A stretch of 15,998 nucleotides of DNA from Pelagibius sp041565695. GTDB taxonomy: Bacteria; Pseudomonadota; Alphaproteobacteria; Kiloniellales; Kiloniellaceae. Both the position numbers and the translations under genes were made by a program. Shown here in pieces: positions 1 through 5,451 of this stretch (the first letter of the stretch is position 1; each line of letters opens with the position of its first letter). Where the stretch lies: NCBI GenBank assembly GCA_041565695.1, contig JBFGUI010000076.1, positions 1 through 15,998 on the forward strand, read 5' to 3'. Below the pieces are notes generated by a model. That model ran no database searches, had not been told where the DNA came from, and saw nothing but the letters and a program-made list of their open reading frames with translations.

Positions 1-1
1 C

Positions 2-457
2 GAGGGCGAGCTGGTCTACACCCACCTGCGCCGGCGCGCGGCACCGCTGCTGCGCTTCCGCAGCCGCGACCACGTGCGGCTGCGCCTGGGCGCCTGCGCC
101 TGCGGCCGCACGGCGCCCCGGGTGCGCTGCATCGGGCGCAGCGATGATATGCTGATCGTCCGCGGCGTGAACGTCTTTCCCAGCGCGCTGCGCGAGGTGG
201 TCGCCAGCTTCCACCCGCGCGTCAGCGGCGTGATCGAGATCCGCCCGAAAGCGGCCGGCGTGAAGCAGGCCCCGCCGCTGCCGGTCACGGTCGAGCTTGC
301 CGAGGGCGGCGCCGCCGACCCGGCGCTGGCGGAGGACATCGCCCGGGCGATCCGCGAGCGGCTGATGGTCGGCGCCGAAGTCACGCTGGTGTCCTGGGGC
401 AGCCTGCCGCGCAGCGACTACAAAACGAAACTGGTGGCCTGGCCGAAACACAACTGA
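2..457 (+). CDS. phenylacetate-CoA ligase family (AMP-forming) protein, C-terminal part
   Basis: The frame is open from the first bases of the window, so the N-terminal part lies outside; 151 residues are visible. The family activates a carboxylic acid with ATP to an acyl-adenylate and transfers it to CoA in the cytoplasm. Seen: an RFRSRD stretch near residues 17-22, a CxCGR motif, then the hinge signature GRSDDMLIVRGVNVFPS that marks the small C-terminal lid domain of PaaK-type ligases, and near the end an LPRSDYKTK segment that would carry the adenylation lysine. An internal ATG at 74 is not the start, because homologous sequence continues upstream of it. The stop lies 15 bp before the GST gene, suggesting one transcript. 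The exact substrate (phenylacetate, benzoate-like or other aryl acid) cannot be read from this fragment. Confidence 0.88.
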   Translation, partial: EGELVYTHLRRRAAPLLRFRSRDHVRLRLGACACGRTAPRVRCIGRSDDMLIVRGVNVFPSALREVVASFHPRVSGVIEIRPKAAGVKQAPPLPVTVELAEGGAADPALAEDIARAIRERLMVGAEVTLVSWGSLPRSDYKTKLVAWPKHN

Positions 458-472
458 GGAGAAGACGGGATT

Positions 473-1156
473 ATGAAACTCCATGTCATCAAGCCGAGCG
501 TCAACAACCTGACCGCTCGGATCTTCCTGCGCGCCGCCGGCCTCAAGGCCGAGGAGGTGGATGCCTACGGCCAGACCCGCAGCGCGGACTTCCTGAAACT
601 CTGCCCGGCGCATCTGACGCCGCTGCTGGAGGACGAAGGCCTGCCGAAGGGCGCCCTCTGGGAGAGCTGCGCCATCATGCAGTACCTCTGCAACCGGCAC
701 GGCCTGACGCAGTTCTATCCGGCCGATCCGGGCGCCCGCGCCATGACCGACAGCGCCATGCTCTACCTGACCGGCTCGCTCTACCCGCTGCTCGCGCGGG
801 CGACCTACCCGGCGCTCGGCTTCCCGCTCTACCCGGGCGAGGTCGGCGGCAGCGCGGCCGGCGATGCGGAGAAGCAGGCCGCCCAGCAGGCCGCGGCGGC
901 GGCCCTTGCCGAGCCGCTGGAGGTGTTCCGCGCGTTCTTCATCGGCCCGGAGGGCTTCATCGGCGGCGCCACGCCCTCGATCGCCGACATCCGCCTGGCG
1001 GCCTCGCTGGAGTTCCTCGCGATCATCGACTACGCCCTGCCGGCCTGGGCGCGGGACTACAAGGCGGCGGTCGAAAAGGCGCTCGGTTCGGCCTACAGTG
1101 AACCCACGGCCGACGTGCGCGGCTACATCGACTACGTGAAGTCGCAGAAGGGCTGA
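473..1156 (+). CDS. glutathione S-transferase family protein
   Basis: 227 residues, the usual length for a cytosolic GST. The N-terminal thioredoxin-like half (about 1-80) shows the cis-proline region LTPLLEDEG (48-56) and the glutathione-binding ES pair (E64-S65, in LWESCAIMQYL). The all-helical C-terminal half contains the N-capping motif TPSIADIRLA (168-176) with D172. Members conjugate glutathione to electrophiles, isomerise or dehalogenate substrates, or act as peroxidases; the class cannot be fixed here. The ATG at 473 is preceded by AGGAGAAG at 457-464, overlapping the end of the CoA-ligase gene, so the two are probably co-transcribed. A VOC protein follows 25 bp downstream. A role in aromatic or xenobiotic metabolism fits the context but is inference. 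Confidence 0.9.
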   Translation: MKLHVIKPSVNNLTARIFLRAAGLKAEEVDAYGQTRSADFLKLCPAHLTPLLEDEGLPKGALWESCAIMQYLCNRHGLTQFYPADPGARAMTDSAMLYLTGSLYPLLARATYPALGFPLYPGEVGGSAAGDAEKQAAQQAAAAALAEPLEVFRAFFIGPEGFIGGATPSIADIRLAASLEFLAIIDYALPAWARDYKAAVEKALGSAYSEPTADVRGYIDYVKSQKG

Positions 1157-1181
1157 GCCCCGACGGGAAAGGAGGCACGCC

Positions 1182-1664
1182 GTGATCAAGGGACTGCATC
1201 ACAACGCCTATCGCTGCCGGAACTCGGAAGAGACCCGGCGCTTCTACGAGGACTTCCTCGGCCTGCCGCTGGTCAACACGCTGCGCATCAGCGAGACCAA
1301 GAGCGGGCGCAAGACCGACACCCTGCACACCTTCTACGCCATGGACGACGGCTCCTGCCTGGCCTTCTTCGAGGCGCCGGACATGCCCTTCGAGTTCAAG
1401 GACCAGAAGGACTTCGACCTGCACATCGCTCTCGAGGTCAAGCCGGAGGACTTGAAGCCGATGATGGAGAAGGGCAAGGCCGCCGGCATGGAGGTGCGCG
1501 GCATCGCCGACCACGGCTTCATCGACTCGATCTATTTCCGCGACCCCAACGGCTACGTCATCGAGCTGACCGCCAAGCGGCCGAACCACGACGCGGCCAT
1601 GGACCCGGCGCAGAACGGCGCGCGCGAGATCCTCGACACCTGGCAGACGGACGTCCACGTCTGA
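1182..1664 (+). CDS. VOC (glyoxalase/dioxygenase-fold) family protein
   Basis: 160 residues, start GTG at 1182 chosen because GGAAAGGAGG at 1165-1174 is an excellent ribosome site and the fold begins at once. Two beta-alpha-beta-beta-beta repeats are recognisable: the first opens IKGLHHNAYRCRN and contains ETRRFYEDFLGLPL; the second contains FDLHIALEV and ends FRDPNGYVIELT. Likely metal ligands are H7, E64, H81 and E128, matching the H/E...H/E pattern of glyoxalase I and extradiol dioxygenase relatives. Length and the single two-repeat domain fit a lactoylglutathione-lyase-like or dioxygenase-like enzyme; the reaction is not determined. The GST next door makes a glutathione-conjugate substrate attractive, but that is inference. 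It is the last gene of the short + strand cluster. Confidence 0.88.
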   Translation: MIKGLHHNAYRCRNSEETRRFYEDFLGLPLVNTLRISETKSGRKTDTLHTFYAMDDGSCLAFFEAPDMPFEFKDQKDFDLHIALEVKPEDLKPMMEKGKAAGMEVRGIADHGFIDSIYFRDPNGYVIELTAKRPNHDAAMDPAQNGAREILDTWQTDVHV

Positions 1665-1672
1665 CGACGGGC

Positions 1673-1692
1673 CGGGCGGCCGGAACCGCCCG
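1673..1692 (+). terminator. possible weak hairpin terminator after the VOC gene
   Basis: CGGGCGG (1673-1679) and CCGCCCG (1686-1692) form a 7-bp GC stem with a 6-nt loop, 8 bp after the VOC stop codon. There is no T-tract behind it, so it is at best a weak or Rho-assisted terminator, or a 3'-end protecting hairpin. Confidence 0.3.
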
Positions 1693-1720
1693 CCGGGCAG
1701 GGAAGGGCCGCCGCGCGTGA

Positions 1721-1757
1721 GCTTAATTTACGTAAACCATAAGTAATTTATCTTATT
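1721..1757 (+). promoter_or_regulatory. AT-rich promoter/operator region upstream of the ATP-grasp gene
   Basis: An abrupt AT-rich island in very GC-rich surroundings. It contains the perfect palindrome TTTACGTAAA (1727-1736) and two copies of TAATTTA (1724-1730 and 1744-1750) exactly 20 bp apart, two helical turns. A sigma70-like promoter can be read as TTTACG (1727-1732), a 16-bp spacer and TATCTT (1749-1754), so the palindrome overlaps the -35 box, as expected for a repressor site. The remaining leader to the ATG at 1870 is GC-rich and includes the palindrome GGCCGGCCGGCC (1817-1828). Which regulator binds is unknown. Confidence 0.5.
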
Positions 1758-1869
1758 TCCCCACTGCGCTATTGTGTTTTCCTGTCTCCGGGCTATCTGA
1801 AGCCCCTGAGGGGGGCGGCCGGCCGGCCGTCCCCGCAGCTGGTTCGTCATCGCGGAAGGGCCCCCGACC

Positions 1870-2802
1870 ATGTCCCGCATCTACGTGCTGCATGAGAATC
1901 CCGACTGGCTGCCGCCGCTGGCCGCCGCGCTGGAGCGTGGCGGCGCGCCCTGGGAGGACTGGTTCCTGGTGACGCGCGCCATCGACCTCGCCGCGCCGCC
2001 GCCGGAGGGCGTGTTCTACAACCGCATGAGCGCCTCCTCCCACAGCCGCGGCCACCGCTACGCGGCGGAACTGACCTCGGCCGTGCTGTCCTGGCTGACC
2101 CAGTACGGGCGCCGCGTGGTCAACGGGCCGGCCGCCCTCGACCTGGAGATCAGCAAGGTGCGCCAGTACGGCGCGCTCAGCCGCGCCGGGGTGGCGACGC
2201 CGCGCAGCGTCGCCGTGGTCGGTCCGGACAAGCTGGTCGAGGCGGCGCGCGCGGCCTTCGGCACGGGGCGCTTTCTGCTGAAGCCGAACCGCGGCGGCAA
2301 GGGCCTCGGCGTGCGGCTGTTCCAGAACGCCGACGAGCTCGCCGACCACCTGAAGACCTTCGACTACGAGGCGCCGCTCGACGGCGTGCACCTGCTGCAG
2401 GAATACATCGCCACGCCCGAGCCGATCATCACCCGTGCCGAGTTCGTCGGCGGTCGCTTCCTCTATGCGGTGGAGGTCGATACAAGTAATGGTTTCGAGC
2501 TCTGCCCGGCCGACGTCTGCGCGCTGCCCGGCGCGGCACGCCCGGCCTTCCAGGTGGTCGACAGCATCGACGCCGGCCTCAGGGCGAGACTCGAGGGCTT
2601 CCTGCGCCTCACCGGCATCGAGATCGCCGGCATCGAGTTCGCCACCGGCGCCGACGGCCGCCCGCTGGTCTACGACGTCAACACCAACACCAACTACAAC
2701 GCCGAGGCCGAAGCCGCGGCCGGCATCGAGCTGACCGGCATGGACGCCATCGCCCGCTTCCTCAAGGGGGAGCTGAAGAAGACGCAGCTCGCCGCCGCCT
2801 GA
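1870..2802 (+). CDS. RimK-like ATP-grasp domain protein (carboxylate-amine/thiol ligase fold)
   Basis: 310 residues. The ATG at 1870 has GGAAGGG at 1854-1860. ATP-grasp ligases make an acyl-phosphate from a carboxylate and ATP, then join it to an amine or thiol. Seen in order: a short pre-ATP-grasp domain (1-95) with the unusual FYNRMSASSHSRGHRYA stretch; a phosphate-binding glycine loop FLLKPNRGGKGLGV (135-148) with K138 as likely ATP-contacting lysine; LLQEYI (175-180) in the linker strand; R189 and E191; and the Mg2+ ligand region with E256 (GIEF) and YDVNTNTNYN (268-277), N271 being the usual last metal ligand. All core ATP-grasp residues seem present, so it should be active. Layout and size resemble RimK/glutathione-synthetase relatives (COG0189-like), but it is not an obvious RimK. 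It stands alone with its own promoter; the substrate is unknown. Confidence 0.82.
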   Translation: MSRIYVLHENPDWLPPLAAALERGGAPWEDWFLVTRAIDLAAPPPEGVFYNRMSASSHSRGHRYAAELTSAVLSWLTQYGRRVVNGPAALDLEISKVRQYGALSRAGVATPRSVAVVGPDKLVEAARAAFGTGRFLLKPNRGGKGLGVRLFQNADELADHLKTFDYEAPLDGVHLLQEYIATPEPIITRAEFVGGRFLYAVEVDTSNGFELCPADVCALPGAARPAFQVVDSIDAGLRARLEGFLRLTGIEIAGIEFATGADGRPLVYDVNTNTNYNAEAEAAAGIELTGMDAIARFLKGELKKTQLAAA

Positions 2803-2840
2803 GCGCTCTGCGGGTCAGCGCGCCTCGACGATTCAAGCGG

Positions 2841-2859
2841 TTTCTGTCGGTGGCAGAAA
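2841..2859. terminator. hairpin between convergent genes
   Basis: TTTCTG (2841-2846) and CAGAAA (2854-2859) form a stem extendable by one G-U and one C-G pair to 8 bp with a 3-nt loop. It sits in the 90-bp gap where the ATP-grasp gene and the oppositely oriented pseudoprotease gene converge. A-rich and T-rich edges are short, so its terminator role in either direction is tentative. Confidence 0.3.
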
Positions 2860-2892
2860 ACGACACGACGGACGACCGAGGCGATGGGCTGC

Positions 2893-4077
2893 TCACTTGC
2901 GCGGATAGAGCTGCGCCAGGAAGTCCTTATCCATCTGTGAGAGCTGGGTGGTCAGTCCCGTCGAGAAGTCGTCGCGCGTCCAGCTCTGATCGACGGAAAT
3001 CATCATGATCGATCTGCGATCGAAAGGCTTGTCGATCGGATAGCTGTCCGCCGGCCACTTGGAGAAGAACATCTGCTCCAGCAGCGACTCGTCGACATTG
3101 GCGTAACTCCGTCGTACTTCCTCACGGTCCCATTCGAAGGGCGCCTTGGGGTTCTGGTGTTCGTTCAGAAGGCCCAAAGTATGGCCGAACTGGCGAAAGA
3201 TATAGGCACTGGCATCTCCTGAGTGCAGTCCGCTCGTTCGGATACCCAGGTTCATGGTCGGTTGATCCTGCGGGATGTTGAGGGCGTCGGTTCCGACGTA
3301 ACTCCAGAACCCCGGGTTTTTGAAGGTTAACCGGATTTCGGCTTCGGACCAGCTTTCCACGAATTCGAAGCCGACATTGGCGTGCCGGGACCACTCTGCG
3401 GCGATTGCCCTGACAACCGCTTCGGCCGAGGGTTCGGGGTCGATGAACTTCACCCTCAAGACACTTCCGACCGGCCAGAGCTTGCCGCGATTGCGCGGAT
3501 TGAGTACCCGTGTGCGCGCACTGTCCGCCTCCTCGACATTGACCGTCTTCACGCGCAATTCGGAACTGCCTGAAAGAGAACTGCGATATTCGACCACCAT
3601 GAGGTCGACATGCTTTCTCTGGCTGCGAATCGCAGCGACTTCCTGCTGCGCTTCGCTTAAGAGCGCTTGGACATCGTCACGGATCCCCTGAACCTCTTGC
3701 CGGCCCGCGTTGATCTCCGCCCGGGCGTCGCTGATCTCGGTCCGCGTCGTGTCGAGATCCCGCTGCGCCCCCTCCATGCGCGTGCGGGCCTCATCCATCG
3801 CTGCTGTCACGCTCGCGATCTTGTCTTCCGTCTGCGCCATTTTTCTGACCAGCTCGTTCAGGTCGAAGCCGAAGACGTAGACGCCGAAGACGATGAAGAT
3901 GGCCAGCACGGCTGCGGCGAACTTGCCGAAGCGGATGAGGCCGCGATCCACCACGTAGACCACCTGCCGATCATCGCTCTCCTTCGAGGCCTGGTCCGGC
4001 ACCAGCATCGACTGGCAATGCGGACACTTGATGGCGCCGTCCTGGACCGCTTCGCGGCAATAGGGGCAAGTATTCAT
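2893..4077 (-). CDS. zinc-ribbon, membrane-anchored protein with degenerate astacin/matrixin-like metalloprotease domain
   Basis: 394 residues in four parts. A zinc ribbon (C4, C7, C18, C21) is followed by one membrane segment (about 52-71), a long E/Q/R/A-rich coiled coil (about 75-155) and a C-terminal domain (about 170-394) resembling bacterial M12A-like metalloproteases. The resemblance shows in WPVGSVLRVKFID, AEIRLTF, the WSYVGTDA strand, GLLNEHQNP and a terminal LSQMDKDFLAQLYP. Where the family has HExxHxxGxxHE this protein has R295-Q296-xx-H299-xx-G302-xx-N305-E306, so two zinc histidines and the catalytic glutamate are lost. The Met-turn reads SIMMIS, lacking the usual tyrosine. A binding, sensing or scaffold role is therefore more likely than proteolysis (inference). 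By topology the zinc ribbon is probably cytosolic and the rest extracytoplasmic. Codon use is much less GC-biased than its neighbours, hinting at transfer. It has its own promoter and no operon partner. Confidence 0.85.
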   Translation of the reverse strand: MNTCPYCREAVQDGAIKCPHCQSMLVPDQASKESDDRQVVYVVDRGLIRFGKFAAAVLAIFIVFGVYVFGFDLNELVRKMAQTEDKIASVTAAMDEARTRMEGAQRDLDTTRTEISDARAEINAGRQEVQGIRDDVQALLSEAQQEVAAIRSQRKHVDLMVVEYRSSLSGSSELRVKTVNVEEADSARTRVLNPRNRGKLWPVGSVLRVKFIDPEPSAEAVVRAIAAEWSRHANVGFEFVESWSEAEIRLTFKNPGFWSYVGTDALNIPQDQPTMNLGIRTSGLHSGDASAYIFRQFGHTLGLLNEHQNPKAPFEWDREEVRRSYANVDESLLEQMFFSKWPADSYPIDKPFDRRSIMMISVDQSWTRDDFSTGLTTQLSQMDKDFLAQLYPRK

Positions 4078-4117
4078 GCTTCCGAGCCCTCAGCATTCGG
4101 GACAGAATACCTTTCCC

Positions 4118-4146
4118 ATACTAGTCCACATTTCCGCCGACAACAA
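4118..4146 (-). promoter_or_regulatory. sigma70-like promoter of the pseudoprotease gene
   Basis: On the - strand TTGTTG (complement of 4141-4146), a 17-bp spacer and TAGTAT (complement of 4118-4123) form a good -35/-10 pair about 40 bp before the ATG at 4077. It shows that this gene has its own promoter and need not depend on the SDR gene upstream. Only a weak purine stretch precedes the ATG. Confidence 0.6.
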
Positions 4147-4213
4147 TTCTACGGCGCCGGGACAAGCGGCACTTTCGGGCTATTTCACGGAAGCCGCGCT
4201 TCTCGAAGGGGCG

Positions 4214-4933
4214 CTAGCGCGCTTCCACCACTTCGCCGTTCCTGGTGCAGTCGGGCGAAGCCAGTTCGACGAAGAGGTCGGTGATGGCCTCCGGCGGGCG
4301 CAGGCTTTCCGGATCCTCGCCGGGAAAGGCGGCAGCGCGCATGGCGGTGCGGATCGGCCCCGGCGAGATCAGGTTGGCCTTGACCCGGGTCTTGGTGATC
4401 TCCGCCGCGTAGCTGGTGACCAGCGCCTCGAGGGCCGCCTTGGAGACGGCATAGGGGCCCCAGTAGGCGTTCCTGCCGCTGGAGGCGCCGGAGGTGACAA
4501 AGATCGCGCGCCCGGCATCGGAGCGGCGCAACAAGGGGTCGAGACTGCGGATCAGGCGGTAGTTGGCGGTGACGTTGACGTCCATCACCTCCTGCCAGGA
4601 CTTCGGCGGGATGTGGCCGACCGGGGTCAGCGGTCCCAGCACCCCGGCGTTGCCGACCAGGATATCGAGGCGGCCGTAGCGCTCGTTCAGGGAGGCGCCG
4701 AGGCGGTCGAGCCCGTCGAAGTCGCGCAGGTCGTGCGGGACGAGTACGGGCTGGCTGCCGCCGGCGGCGCGGATCTCGTCGTCGAGCTCTTCCAGCGCGC
4801 CGACGGTGCGGGCGATGAGGACGAGCTGCGCGCCCTCGGCGGCAAAGCGCCTGGCCACGGCGGCGCCGATGCCCCGCGAGGCCCCGGTGATCACGGCGAT
4901 ACGGTCGGCGAGGCGACCGGAGCTTTCAGACAT
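4214..4933 (-). CDS. SDR family NAD(P)-dependent oxidoreductase
   Basis: 239 residues, a classical short-chain dehydrogenase/reductase with one Rossmann domain. Seen: cofactor loop TGASRGIG (17-24), the structural NAG (95-97), the catalytic set N120, S148, Y161 and K165 (YAVSK), and PGPIRT (191-196) after the last core strand. An arginine after the second strand (IAR, 40-42) favours NADPH. Overall it resembles YciK-type oxidoreductases of unknown substrate. The ATG at 4933 overlaps the stop of the DUF2937 gene by one base (TGATG), pointing to translational coupling at the end of the radA-cvpA-purF run. The stop codon lies inside the palindrome GCGCTAGCGC (4211-4220). The product's reaction is not identifiable. 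Confidence 0.9.
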   Translation of the reverse strand: MSESSGRLADRIAVITGASRGIGAAVARRFAAEGAQLVLIARTVGALEELDDEIRAAGGSQPVLVPHDLRDFDGLDRLGASLNERYGRLDILVGNAGVLGPLTPVGHIPPKSWQEVMDVNVTANYRLIRSLDPLLRRSDAGRAIFVTSGASSGRNAYWGPYAVSKAALEALVTSYAAEITKTRVKANLISPGPIRTAMRAAAFPGEDPESLRPPEAITDLFVELASPDCTRNGEVVEAR

Positions 4934-5430
4934 CAGGCTTGCATCTCCCTTGGACGGCGGCGGCGCCGCAGCACGCGCCGGGTCCCGAAACAGGCGGTCA
5001 GGCCGGCCAGCACGCCGATCCCGGTATAGACGAGTCCCTCGGGCGTCAGCGGCAGGGCCGGCGCGAAGTCGCCCAGCGTGGCCTCGACCAGGCCGGGGTT
5101 CATGTGCTCGGCGAAAGCCAGGGGGCGCTGCAGCGTCGGGGCGCCGCGCAGTGCCTGGTAGGCGGCTTCCATCCGGTCAAGCTGGAAGATGCTCTCCGAC
5201 ATGCGCGCGCCTTCCAGGCTGTGCGGCGTGCTCTGCAGGAAGGTCTCGACGTAGTCCTCGACCGAGAGGCCCTTCTCGGCGGCGTCGGCGCGGATCTCCG
5301 CGGCGCGCTCGCGCGCCTGGTCGATGCGCCCGCCGAGCCGCTGCACGTAGTGGGCATAGTACTCGGGGAACTGCGAGAAGGCGGCGCCCCCGGTGACGGC
5401 GCCGAGGCTGTAGAACAGGCGGGCGAACAT
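4933..5430 (-). CDS. DUF2937-like inner-membrane protein
   Basis: 165 residues. It matches my recollection of the DUF2937 pattern: an N-terminal membrane helix, then SQFPEYYAHYVQRLGG (19-34), a long charged helical middle (about 35-110) predicted outside the membrane, and a second hydrophobic helix near 131-149 followed by a very basic RRVLRRRRRPR end that should stay in the cytoplasm. No catalytic motif is seen and the function is unknown. It starts 21 bp after the purF stop and its own stop overlaps the SDR start by one base, so it belongs to the same transcript. The family assignment rests on motif recall only. Confidence 0.75.
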   Translation of the reverse strand: MFARLFYSLGAVTGGAAFSQFPEYYAHYVQRLGGRIDQARERAAEIRADAAEKGLSVEDYVETFLQSTPHSLEGARMSESIFQLDRMEAAYQALRGAPTLQRPLAFAEHMNPGLVEATLGDFAPALPLTPEGLVYTGIGVLAGLTACFGTRRVLRRRRRPREMQA

Positions 5431-5451
5431 CGCGAGCGGTGCTTTGAGATC

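Noticed and set aside
1870..2802. The ATP-grasp protein as RimK acting on the S6 protein encoded in the same window
   Set aside because: S6 here ends in EGAAE with a long tail, and RimK modifies the S6 C terminus in E. coli, but the N-terminal domain does not look like RimK and the genes are 12 kb apart. The link is not supported.
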